Shown in pieces: positions 43,894-51,837 of a stretch of 64,000 bases of DNA. A model generated the notes under the pieces. It was not told the origin of the DNA. It did no database searches and saw only the letters and a list, made by a program, of their open reading frames with translations. This stretch comes from Streptomyces sp. SA15 (GTDB lineage: Bacteria; Actinomycetota; Actinomycetes; Streptomycetales; Streptomycetaceae). The DNA lies in the NCBI RefSeq assembly GCF_002291145.1, contig NZ_NTGE01000126.1, positions 62,001 through 126,000 on the forward strand. The letters run 5' to 3'. Every line of letters begins with the position of its first letter. Position 1 is the stretch's first letter. Made by a program: the position numbers and the translations under genes.

Positions 43894-44395
43894 GTGAATC
43901 GCTACCACGGACGGGGCGTCGCCATCACCGGGGCCGCACAAGGTCTCGGCCTCGCGATGGCGACCCGGTTCGCCGCCGAGGGCGCCACCGTCGCGCTGGC
44001 CGACGTCAACGAAGAGGCCCTCACCGACGCCGCCGGGACCATTACCGACGCCCATGACGCGAAACCGCGCACCGACGTGGTGGACGTGACCGACTCGGCC
44101 CAGGTCGATGCCTGGATCACCGGTGTCACCGTTGATCTCGGCCGCCTCGACGTGCCGGTCAACAACGCCGGCATCATCCGCGACAACCGCGTCGAGGACA
44201 TCACCGACGACGACTGGCACGCGGTCATCGACGTCAGCCTCACCGGCGGCTTCCAAACTCACTAACAAGATCCCCATGCGCCACACCGGCACGCCCGAGG
44301 ACATCGCCGAAGCCGCAGCCTTCCTCGCCGGCTACATCACCGGCATCGTCCTGGACGTGGACGGCGGCATCTCCATCGGATCCTCCATCCGGTAA
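43894..44395 (+). pseudogene. SDR (3-oxoacyl-ACP reductase-like) with internal deletion
   Basis: GTG 43894 opens a good SDR: GRGVAITGAAQGLGLAMATR, LADVNEEALTDAAGTI and VPVNNAGIIRDNRVEDITDD. The frame breaks at about 44262 and jumps to KIPMRHTGTPEDIAEAAAFL and DVDGGISIGSSIR, the normal C-terminus. The segment between, including the Ser and Tyr-x3-Lys catalytic residues, is deleted (around 60-70 codons), so the protein would be inactive. Confidence 0.85.
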
Positions 44396-44429
44396 TCGCG
44401 AACCCGGCGTCAACCGGTACAGCCTCAGG

Positions 44430-44768
44430 TCACGTGGTGGCTGCGGGCTCGCCGTCGGGAACCGTCACGGCCCAGGTGGCCATGGCATCGAGGACCTCGC
44501 GCAGCCCTTCGCCGAGAGGAGTGAGCCGGTACTCGACCCGTGGGGGGATCTCCGGGTAGGCGGTGCGGATGACGATGCCGTGCCTCTCGAACTGGCGCAG
44601 CCGGCTGGTCAGGGTGTGCGGGCTGATGCCGGGCAGTGAGTTGCGCAACTCTGTGAAGCGGTGGGGTCCGCGGAGCAGTTCGCGCACGATCAGGGTGGCC
44701 CACGGTCCTTCGAGCAGGATGAGGAACCGCGCGACGCCGCACTCCGGGAGACAGGGGTCAGCAGGCAT
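44430..44768 (-). CDS. HxlR-family transcriptional regulator
   Basis: 112 residues, a compact winged helix: LILLEGPWATLIVRELLRGP, FTELRNSLPGISPHTLTSRL, GIVIRTAYPEIPPRVEYRLT. HxlR proteins often sense electrophiles or redox and control a divergently transcribed oxidoreductase, exactly the layout here (NmrA-like gene 63 bases away). The early Cys pair (C6, C10) could be a redox sensor; that is inference. Confidence 0.9.
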   Translation of the reverse strand: MPADPCLPECGVARFLILLEGPWATLIVRELLRGPHRFTELRNSLPGISPHTLTSRLRQFERHGIVIRTAYPEIPPRVEYRLTPLGEGLREVLDAMATWAVTVPDGEPAATT

Positions 44769-44781
44769 TTTTCGATTGTAG

Positions 44782-44826
44782 CCATTAGTGCAGTTGATGT
44801 AACCGATGCATCATATGCACTAATGG
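44782..44826. promoter_or_regulatory. Shared HxlR operator: 11-bp perfect inverted repeat
   Basis: CCATTAGTGCA (44782-44792) and TGCACTAATGG (44816-44826), 23-base spacer, in the divergent gap between the HxlR gene and its neighbour. The spacer holds a further GATG...CATC pairing. The position allows control of both promoters. Confidence 0.8.
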
Positions 44827-44830
44827 ATCC

Positions 44831-45706
44831 ATGACCTACATGATTCATGGCGCCACCGGCGCCCAGGGTGCCCCAGTCGTCGTCGCTCTCACCGCCGCGG
44901 GCAAAGCCGTGACCGCTCTGACCCGCAACGCGGGCACCGTCGTGGACGGGGCACGCGTGCTGGCCGTCGACTACTCCTCCACCGCGGACCTGACCGGTGC
45001 CTACCGTGGCGCGGAGGGAGTGTTCGTCCACCTGCCCGTGGCCCCGGAGGAGGACCGCCTGGCCTACGCGCGCAACACCGTGACCGCTATCCGTGAGGCC
45101 CGGCCCGCCCGCGTGGTGTTCTCCACCAGCGGCGGCATCGTGAGCACCGACGGCGACAGCCGCCGGGACGACTCCGCCGAGAGCGCTGTCTCGGTGCTTG
45201 CCGCTGAGCTGGCGGACAGCGGCGTCTCCCACGCGGTGATCGAGCCCCGGTTCTACTTGGAGAACCTGCTCCTGCCTCACGTGATCGCGGGCATCCGCGA
45301 GGAGGGCGTGCTGCGCTACCCGCTGCCCAGCGGCTTCCGCGCCTCGTGGGCCTCGCACCTGGACATCGCCGACGCCGCCACCGCGTTGTTCGAGCGAACG
45401 GACGTCACCGGTGTGGTCTCCGTCGGGCAGTACCCGGCGGTCAGCGGAGAGGACCTGGCCGAGGCGTTCAGCACCCGGTTCGGGCGGACCGTGACCTACG
45501 AGGCGGCCGACCCCGACGCCTTCTTCGCGCCGCTCGTACCCATGCTGGGCGAGCAGGCCGCCGCCGCTACCGCGGACATGTACCGGGCCCTCGGTACGCA
45601 GCCGGACCGCTCGATCACAGCCGAGCGCTCCGCCCAGAAGCGCCTCGGCGTGACACCCCGGACCGTGAGCCAGTGGCTGGCCGACATGGAATTCACCGGC
45701 GCGTAG
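44831..45706 (+). CDS. NmrA-like NAD(P)-binding protein (quinone oxidoreductase 2 type)
   Basis: 291 residues. Glycine-rich NAD(P) loop MIHGATGAQGAPVVVALTAA near the start, ARVVFSTSGGIVST, EPRFYLENLLLPHVI and a C-terminal helical domain. Members act as NADPH:quinone reductases or as redox-sensing regulators. Divergent from the HxlR regulator and probably its target. The gene lies only 4 bases past the inverted repeat and has little room for a ribosome site, so the message may be leaderless. Confidence 0.87.
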   Translation: MTYMIHGATGAQGAPVVVALTAAGKAVTALTRNAGTVVDGARVLAVDYSSTADLTGAYRGAEGVFVHLPVAPEEDRLAYARNTVTAIREARPARVVFSTSGGIVSTDGDSRRDDSAESAVSVLAAELADSGVSHAVIEPRFYLENLLLPHVIAGIREEGVLRYPLPSGFRASWASHLDIADAATALFERTDVTGVVSVGQYPAVSGEDLAEAFSTRFGRTVTYEAADPDAFFAPLVPMLGEQAAAATADMYRALGTQPDRSITAERSAQKRLGVTPRTVSQWLADMEFTGA

Positions 45707-45751
45707 TAGTTCGCTGTGGCGGCGCGGACCAGGTCGCCCAGCTTTGAGTGA

Positions 45752-46135
45752 GCCTTCGCCTTCATCGACCGGCTCTGGCGGGAATGGTCACCCGGCTACG
45801 AGCTGCCGGATGCGGAGCGTGTCGCGCTCAAGGAAACCCTCCGTGCTCCAGGAGTTCTGCCCGAGATCCTGGGCTACTACCGCCAGTTGTTCACGCCTCC
45901 CGCGGACGAGGCGGCCCAAACCCTGGAGACCCGGGCGAGCGGTGCCATCACCGTCCCGTCGCTCTACCTCCATGGGGCCGACGACAACTGCATGTCCGTG
46001 GAGTTGAGCGACGGCATGGACGCCCAGTTCACGAACGGTTTCGAACGCATCGTCGTACCGGGTGCAGGGCACTTCCTGCACCTCGAGCAGCCCAAGACAG
46101 TCTCCGACCACATCCTGGGCTTTCTGAACAACTGA
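45752..46135 (+). pseudogene. C-terminal remnant of an alpha/beta hydrolase
   Basis: AFAFIDRLWREWSPGYELPD, ILGYYRQLFTPPADEAAQTL, VPSLYLHGADDNCM (acid residue) and PGAGHFLHLEQPKT (catalytic His) match the last 125 residues of an epoxide-hydrolase-like protein. The N-terminal half with the nucleophile is missing and an in-frame stop lies just before the fragment. Confidence 0.8.
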
Positions 46136-46151
46136 CCCCCCAACCAGCCTG

Positions 46152-46376
46152 GCCGCCAAGAAGAAGCCGGTGGAGTCCTGGGACCTGTCCGACCTCGGCA
46201 TCGAGGCCGACGAGGTCGGTCTGGAGAACGCCCGCACGGTGGTCGACGCAGTGGCCCAGCGCCCGGCCAGCACGGCGGGCACGATCGTCAAGGGCGAGGG
46301 CGAGGGCGAGGGCGAGGGCGAGGGCGGGGGCGGCAAGGAGCTCGCCGAGTTCCTGGCTGGCCAGAAGTTCATCTGA
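46152..46376 (+). pseudogene. C-terminal remnant of electron transfer flavoprotein beta subunit
   Basis: AAKKKPVESWDLSDLGIEAD, TVVDAVAQRPASTAGTIVKG and ending KELAEFLAGQKFI, the characteristic EtfB C-terminus of actinomycetes. The first 180 or so residues are absent. Before the end, a six-unit AGGGCG repeat has expanded the short acidic linker. Confidence 0.88.
46291..46326 (+). repeat. Hexanucleotide repeat AGGGCG x6
   Basis: Six perfect AGGGCG units inside the etfB remnant, encoding a Gly-Glu run where intact EtfB has a single KDEGEGG-type linker. It is a slippage-prone tract expanded after the gene decayed. Confidence 0.85.
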
Positions 46377-46397
46377 CTTCCCAGGAGTTGCATTCCC

Positions 46398-47067
46398 ATG
46401 AGTGAAGTCCTCGTCTACGTCGATCACGTGGACGGTGCCGTCGCAAGCCCACCCTGGAGCTGCTGACCCTGGCCCGCCGTCTCGGCGATCCGGTCGCCGT
46501 CGCGCTGGGAGGCGGCGCCGCCGACACCGCAGCGGCGCCGGCCGAGCACGGGCGACCCGTGTGCTGACCCATGAGGCGTCCGAGTACGCCGAGTACCTGG
46601 TCGTCCCGAAGGTCGACGCTCCTACAGGCCGCCGTCGAGGTCGTCTCCCCGGTCGCCGTCCTGCTCCCGTCCTCCGCCGAGGGCAAGGAGATCGCCGCCC
46701 GTCTGGCGCTGCGCATCGGCTCCGGCATCGTCATGGACGCGGTGGACGTGGGCCCGGTCCGGTGGCCACGCAGTCGGTTTTCGCCGCGTCCTTCACCACC
46801 AAGTCCCGTGTCTCCACGGGGATTCCGGTCATCACGGTGAAGCCGAACAGCGCGGCGGTGGAGGCCGCCCCGGCCGCCGGTGCGGTCGAGGCCCTGGAGG
46901 TGACCTTCTCCGATCAGGCCACCGGTACCAAGGTCACCGCGCTCAGCTCGCGTGAGTCGACGGGCCGCCCGCCCCCGATCTTCGAGCTGGCCGACTACGG
47001 CGTCGTCGGCGACCTGTTCGACGTCGTCCCGCAGCTCACCGAGGAGATCAAGACCCGCAAGGGCTGA
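46398..47067 (+). pseudogene. Electron transfer flavoprotein alpha subunit, frameshifted and deleted
   Basis: ATG 46398 starts SEVLVYVDHVDGAV, then small deletions break the frame repeatedly. Recognisable blocks follow in different frames: TLELLTLARRLGDPVAVALG, EASEYAEYLVVPKVDA, LLPSSAEGKEIAARLALRIG, FAASFTTKSRVSTGIPVITV and, at the end, YGVVGDLFDVVPQLTEEIKT. The FAD-binding domain (about 130 codons) between RESTGRP and the last block is deleted. The order etfB then etfA is the normal operon order. Confidence 0.88.
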
Positions 47068-47146
47068 TGGCCACCAGGCTGTGCGAGGCCCCGTGACCTG
47101 TACCAGGGCGGTTTCCAGGGATCGTCGCAACACATGGTCGCCTGTG

Positions 47147-47295
47147 TCAGGCGGCGAGCGCTTTACGTGGGCGGCCGTTGAGCTGGGCGGCGACGGTGTC
47201 CGTTGCTCGCTGCTATGGGTGGAGGTCGGTTCCCTTGGGGAAGTACCGGCGCAGCAGGCCGTTTGTGTTTTCGTCGGAGCCTCGCTGCCAGGGGC
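47147..47295 (-). mobile_element. IS30-family transposase C-terminal remnant
   Basis: Minus strand: PWQRGSDENTNGLLRRYFPK GTDLHP, a stop codon, then VAAQLNGRPRKALAA and the natural end. This is the IS30 catalytic C-terminus (the E of the DDE triad lies in SDENTNG). The rest of the element and its ends are missing. Confidence 0.82.
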
Positions 47296-47416
47296 CGGCG
47301 GGGCCGCAGCAGCAGACCGGGATGTCCGTGGCGACCGGTGGTGGGCGGCTACTTCGGAGCCCTCGCCCCGGTCAGGAACTGCTCGAGGTGCGGTGGCAGG
47401 CTCTGTGCGGCCGGTG

Positions 47417-47925
47417 TCAGGGCGCCTCGGACGCCGACGGCGGTGTGGTCGGCGGCAGGTGCATCTGCCAGTCGTCGGCGACCTGGTCGACCAGGGAGTC
47501 CAATTCCTGGCGGGGCAGGCCGGTCAAGGCCTGATCCGACAGCCAGGCGGTGGCTGCGGGATCGATGCTGCGGGACGGCGGCGGTGGCTGCGGCTCCGGG
47601 GCCGAGGCCGGGTGGAGGGTGTAGTTCCAGTCGCCGTGGAAGTTGTCGCGGGTCAGCGGAAGAGCGTCGACCTGCCAAGTGGCCGGGTTCTGCCCGGTGG
47701 GGTAGCGGCGGGTGTCCGGCTCGGCTCGCAGTCCGCCTTGTTCGTGGCGCTGCCGGATCTCCAGCGGGGTGAGGTAGCCCCCGGCCGGGTGCTTCCGCAG
47801 CTGTCGGCGGTTGTAGAAGGTCTCGATGAACGCGAAGATCTCCACGCGGGCGGTGGACCGGTCGGCCAGTGGCGGGTGCCGATCTCCTCCTTGAGGAGTG
47901 CGACGAACGATTCGGCGTCAGTCTC
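47417..47925 (-). mobile_element. Nested IS3 and ISAzo13 transposase remnants
   Basis: Minus strand from about 47925: SFVALLKEEIGTRHW, a frameshift, VEIFAFIETFYNRRQLRKHP and GYLTPLEIRQRHEQ, the C-terminus of an IS3-family OrfB. It joins directly to RAEPDTRRYPTGQNPATWQV, LTRDNFHGDWNYTLHP and LTGLPRQELDSLVDQVA, which match the C-terminus of ISAzo13-type transposases. Two unrelated elements are thus fused at about 47745. Confidence 0.75.
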
Positions 47926-48036
47926 ACAGTCCCAGCACTGCCCGAACTGGCCAGGTGCGGCGACGGCACGGACACGATCGTCACAGCCGGCCTGGTCAAC
48001 GGATCCGGGCAGCGGCTGTCCCGTCGGGCGGATGCC

Positions 48037-48828
48037 CTACGTCATCGTGTGGTCGATCGGCGCCATCCGCTCGATCGACAGCCGGGTGAGCCGCATGGCC
48101 TCGATGAGTTCCTCGGTCCTCGCGGGGTTGAGCCGGTCGATGGGGATCGAGCAGCTGATCGCGTCGATCGGGGGTGTGGTGAACCGGAGTGAGAACCCGT
48201 AGCAGACGACGCCGACGAAGTTCTCCTCGTTGTCGATGGCGTATCCGCGCTCGGCGGTGGCCCGCAGGTCCTTGATCAGAGTGTCGTGGTCGGCGTGGGT
48301 GTTCGGCGTGAGGGGCTTCAGCGTGTCGGGAACATGGTCGGCCAGGTCGGTGTCCAGCCGCTCGGCGAGCAGCGCCTTGCCCAGTGCCGTGCTGAAGGCC
48401 GGGAGCCGGCGGCCGACCCGGCTGAAGGGGCGGAGGTACTGGCTGGATTCGTGCGTCGCCAGATAGACGATGTCCGTGCGGTCCAGTCGCCCGTAGTGGA
48501 TGGTCTCGTCGAGCTTGGCGCTCAGGTCGTTGATCAGCGGCTGGACGATGCGCAGATAAGGGTCCGCGTCCAGGTATGTCGTCCCCGCGAGGAGGGCGCG
48601 GATGCCGACGCTGTAGAGCGTGCCGGAGGGATCGGTGCGGACCCAGCCGTGTTCCGTCAGGGTCCGCAGCAGAGCGTAGACGCTGCTGCGTGGGGCGCCG
48701 AGGGCCTCGCTGAGTTCTCGCAGCCGAGCGGGCCGGTTCTGCCGCGCGGCCAGGAGCTCGAGCAACTCGACCGTACGGGCTGCCGACTTCACACCCCGTA
48801 CGCCGCTGACCGCCTCAGGCTCACTCAT
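48037..48828 (-). CDS. IclR-family transcriptional regulator
   Basis: 263 residues from ATG 48828 (GGAAGGGG upstream). N-terminal winged helix (SAARTVELLELLAARQNRPA, LRELSEALGAPRSSVYALLR) and IclR effector domain (RVGRRLPAFSTALGKALLAE, ERGYAIDNEENFVGVVCYGF, PIDAISCSIPIDRLNPARTE). Divergent from the dehydratase gene. The gap holds AGACA/TGTCT inverted repeats around 48912-48936 that may be its operator. The likely inducer is a sugar acid or its product. Confidence 0.92.
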   Translation of the reverse strand: MSEPEAVSGVRGVKSAARTVELLELLAARQNRPARLRELSEALGAPRSSVYALLRTLTEHGWVRTDPSGTLYSVGIRALLAGTTYLDADPYLRIVQPLINDLSAKLDETIHYGRLDRTDIVYLATHESSQYLRPFSRVGRRLPAFSTALGKALLAERLDTDLADHVPDTLKPLTPNTHADHDTLIKDLRATAERGYAIDNEENFVGVVCYGFSLRFTTPPIDAISCSIPIDRLNPARTEELIEAMRLTRLSIERMAPIDHTMT

Positions 48829-48946
48829 CGCCACCCCTTCCGAACGCACTCGAAGAATTCTTGCACCGATGCTTGACGGTCATCAGCCATGTAGCCATGC
48901 TCTCCATCACGAGACAACTGTCTACATACGGAGACAGGTGGCGCGC

Positions 48947-49900
48947 ATGGAGACGACTCGGGATATCGAGCGTGACCGCGAGACGGCGGATCGGCTGCGC
49001 AAAGGGATGGCGCAGGGTGTCCTGTCCTTCCCGCTGACATCCTTCGACGCCGAAGGCGGCCTCGACCTCGACGGCTTCCGCACCCACCTGGCCGCGCAGC
49101 TCGCCGCCGGCCCGGGTGCCGTCTTCGTCGCCTGCGGAACCGGTGAGTTCTTCTCACTGTCCGCCGAGGAGTACGACGCCGTCGTACGCACCGCCGTCGA
49201 GGTCGTGGCGGGACAGGTCCCGGTGGTGGCCGGCGTCGGGTACGGCTGGTCGCTCGGGCTGCAGTTCTCCCGTCTCGCGGACGGGGCCGGCGCGGACGCC
49301 GGGCTGCTCATGCCGCACTACCTGATCTCCGCCCCGCAGTGCGGATACCTGGACCATGTTCGTGCGGTGGCGAGCGGCTCGTCCCTTCCTCTGATCGTCT
49401 ACCAGCGCGGGCAGGTCAAGCTGAGCACAGCCGCGGCCAGGGAACTGGCCACGGTGGACGGCGTCGTCGGCCTCAAGGACGGGCACGGCGACCTCGACCA
49501 GATGCAGCGGCTGCGTCTGGTGGCGCCCGGCGACTGGCTGTTCTTCAACGGCGTGGCCACCGCAGAGATGCAGGCACGGGCGTACGCGAGCATCGGCATC
49601 CCCGCCTACTCCTCGGCGGTCCACGCCTTCGCACCCGAGATCGCGGGTGCCTTCTACGCGGCGCACCGGGCCGGAGACCACCCAAGAATGGAACACCTGC
49701 TGAGGGAGTTCTACCTGCCCCTCGTCGAACTGCGTGACCAGGGCACGGGCTACGCGGTGTCCCTGGTCAAGGCGGCGGCCCGGCTCCGCGGAGCCCCGGT
49801 CGGCCCGGTGCGCGCGCCCCTGATGGAACCGGCACCTGACCACCTGGGGCAGCTCGAGGCCCTCCTGCACACCGGCCTGGCGCTCGCAACGGGCAAGTGA
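48947..49900 (+). CDS. 5-dehydro-4-deoxyglucarate dehydratase
   Basis: DapA-superfamily aldolase-fold enzyme that converts 5-keto-4-deoxyglucarate to 2,5-dioxopentanoate and CO2 plus water, in aldaric-acid catabolism. 317 residues from ATG 48947, with GGAGACAGG upstream. Motifs: GAVFVACGTGEFFSLSAEEY, the general-base region PLIVYQRGQ and the Schiff-base lysine K177 in VVGLKDGHGDLDQ. Followed by the remnant of glucarate dehydratase, the preceding step in the pathway. The expected next enzyme, 2,5-dioxopentanoate dehydrogenase, is not in the window. Confidence 0.9.
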   Translation: METTRDIERDRETADRLRKGMAQGVLSFPLTSFDAEGGLDLDGFRTHLAAQLAAGPGAVFVACGTGEFFSLSAEEYDAVVRTAVEVVAGQVPVVAGVGYGWSLGLQFSRLADGAGADAGLLMPHYLISAPQCGYLDHVRAVASGSSLPLIVYQRGQVKLSTAAARELATVDGVVGLKDGHGDLDQMQRLRLVAPGDWLFFNGVATAEMQARAYASIGIPAYSSAVHAFAPEIAGAFYAAHRAGDHPRMEHLLREFYLPLVELRDQGTGYAVSLVKAAARLRGAPVGPVRAPLMEPAPDHLGQLEALLHTGLALATGK

Positions 49901-49917
49901 GGAAGTGAGGGAACGTC

Positions 49918-50316
49918 TTGCTCAGCAGCGCGCCTCGCATCGTCAAGGTGACCGTCACCCCCCTCCTCATCAGTGACCCGCCGCTGATCGACATCCTCGG
50001 TGTGCGTCAGCCGTACACACCCCGCAGCATCGTCGAGACAGAGCCCTCCGACGGCGTCGCCGGCACCGGTGAGACCTACGGCACCCGCGACCACCCCGAC
50101 GAGGAGATCGCCGCCGTCCGCGCCCTGGCTGACACCTTCACCGACGGCGGCCCGGCAGTCACCGACACCTCGGGCCCTGCGTCGAACCCGCCCGGGATGC
50201 GCCGGCCCGCCCGCACGAACGGTTCGACCGGACGCCGCAATGCCACGACCGCGACGACGTCGCGGCCATGGCGCAAGCACCCCGACTGGACGCAGCCCCC
50301 GCTCCCGCGGTGGTGA
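49918..50316 (+). pseudogene. Glucarate dehydratase with large internal deletion
   Basis: Begins like GudD of the enolase superfamily: RIVKVTVTPLLISDPPLID, RQPYTPRSIVETEPSDGVAG and TGETYG. After about 75 codons it passes to a C-terminal GudD segment (HDRDDVAAM, partly in another frame, then PDWTQPPLPRW). Around 300 codons, including all metal ligands and the catalytic His-Asp pair, are missing. Confidence 0.82.
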
Positions 50317-50353
50317 CCCCGGCCGGCCAGAACCCCACGCATGAAGGAGAACA

Positions 50354-51373
50354 ATGATGTTCCAGGCCCGACTGCGCCAGGGCCGGCACCTCGCCGGCGC
50401 GGCTGTCTGCGCCGCCGCGCTTCTCACCCTCACCTCGTGCGGAGGGGTCCAGGGCGGCGGGGGAAGCGGCGAAGACGCCGAGAACTATCCCACCAAGACC
50501 GTGGAGTGGACCGCGCCTTCCGACCCGGGCGGCAGCACCGACCTGATATCGCGCGCCGCAGCCAAGGCGTTGGAGGGCCCTCTGGGACAGTCGGTTGTGG
50601 TGGAGAACAAGCCCGGCGCCAACGGCGCCGTGGGCGGCAAGGAGGTCCTCGGCCGCGAGCCCGACGGCTACAGCCTGGTCATGCTCTTCCAGTCGCTCAT
50701 GTCGATCGGCCCGCACACCGTCGTCGACGATGACCCCATCGAGATGTCCGACATGGACGTCATCTCCGGGCTGACCGTGGAGGACTACGTCCTCGTCGTC
50801 CCGGCGAAGTCGGACATCGAGACCCTCGACGACCTGCTCGCGAAGAAGTCGGTCAAGTACGGCACCACAGGCGCCGGCACCGGCAGCGAGCTGGCCCAGG
50901 CCCTCCTCTTCGGCGACGCCGGCGTCAAAGCCGGCGGCATCCCGTTCGACGGCGGCGCGCCCACTGTGACCGCGCTGCTGGGCAACCAGGTGGACGTCGG
51001 CGCCGTCCACGTGGCCGAGGCCGCTCCCCATCTCAAGTCCGAAAAGCTGCGTCCACTGGCGGTTTTCGCCAAGGAGCGCATCGACTTCCTGCCCGACGTG
51101 CCCACCGCTGTCGAGTCCGGCCACGATGTCGTCGTGGACCAGCGCCGCTGGGTCGCCGGTCCGGCAGGACTGCCGGACAACGTCGTCTCCGAGCTGCGAG
51201 CGGCGCTGAAGAAGGCCTTCAAGGACCCGGAGTACGGCAAGTTCCTGGAGAACAACTACATCGGCCGCTGGGAGGCCTCGCCGGACGCCGTCGTCAAGCA
51301 GGTCGAGACCGCCAAGGTGCGCTACGGCGAGCTCATCGACAAATTTGATCTGGACCTGAAGACCGAGGGCTGA
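50354..51373 (+). CDS. tctC: Tripartite tricarboxylate transporter substrate-binding protein
   Basis: 339 residues, Bug/TctC family extracytoplasmic binding protein. The signal ends LLTLTSCGG, a lipobox, so it is membrane-tethered. The body contains VEWTAPSDPGGSTDLISRAA, VVENKPGANGAVGGKEV and YGTTGAGTGSELAQAL, the Asp/Gly pattern that holds a carboxylate through waters. Tandem ATGs at 50354 and 50357 follow AAGGAG; the second is better spaced. With tctB and tctA it forms a secondary, proton- or sodium-driven uptake system, probably for an aldaric or related acid given its neighbours. Confidence 0.92.
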   Translation: MMFQARLRQGRHLAGAAVCAAALLTLTSCGGVQGGGGSGEDAENYPTKTVEWTAPSDPGGSTDLISRAAAKALEGPLGQSVVVENKPGANGAVGGKEVLGREPDGYSLVMLFQSLMSIGPHTVVDDDPIEMSDMDVISGLTVEDYVLVVPAKSDIETLDDLLAKKSVKYGTTGAGTGSELAQALLFGDAGVKAGGIPFDGGAPTVTALLGNQVDVGAVHVAEAAPHLKSEKLRPLAVFAKERIDFLPDVPTAVESGHDVVVDQRRWVAGPAGLPDNVVSELRAALKKAFKDPEYGKFLENNYIGRWEASPDAVVKQVETAKVRYGELIDKFDLDLKTEG

Positions 51374-51375
51374 CC

Positions 51376-51813
51376 ATGAGGACCCAGGCACGACTGGGGG
51401 CGCTGGTGCCGCTCGGCATCGGCGCCCTCGCCGCCCTGGCGGCCGTATCGATGGGACTGGGATCGCCCGCCGACCCCGGCCCCGGGCTGTGGCCCCTGAT
51501 CGTGAGCCTCGCCATGGTGACGCTGTCCGCCTCGCTGCTCCTCAATCCCGGCGCGGACACCGAGCAGGAGCCGTTCAGCAGGCAAACCGCCGTGGTGGCC
51601 CTGGGCGCCCTGTCGCTGGTCGCGTACACCCTGCTCATCGAGCGGGTGGGCTTCGAGGTCATGACCGTGCTCCTGCTGGTGCTGTGGATGCGCGGCTTCG
51701 GCCGGGACAGCTGGCGGCTCAGCCTGGCCGTGGCGCTGGCCGCGTGTGCGGCGTCCTATCTGCTCTTCATCGTCGCGCTGGGCGTCTCTCTGCCTCATCT
51801 CGTCGCGTTCTGA
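51376..51813 (+). CDS. tctB: Tripartite tricarboxylate transporter small membrane subunit
   Basis: 145 residues with four predicted membrane helices (LVPLGIGALAALAAVSMGL, LWPLIVSLAMVTLSASLLL, VVALGALSLVAYTLLIERVG, VALAACAASYLLFIVALGV) and the PADPGPGLWP loop typical of TctB. Two bases after tctC, so one operon. Confidence 0.9.
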   Translation: MRTQARLGALVPLGIGALAALAAVSMGLGSPADPGPGLWPLIVSLAMVTLSASLLLNPGADTEQEPFSRQTAVVALGALSLVAYTLLIERVGFEVMTVLLLVLWMRGFGRDSWRLSLAVALAACAASYLLFIVALGVSLPHLVAF

Positions 51814-51837
51814 TCCCTCGACACCTGTGAGAATCCG

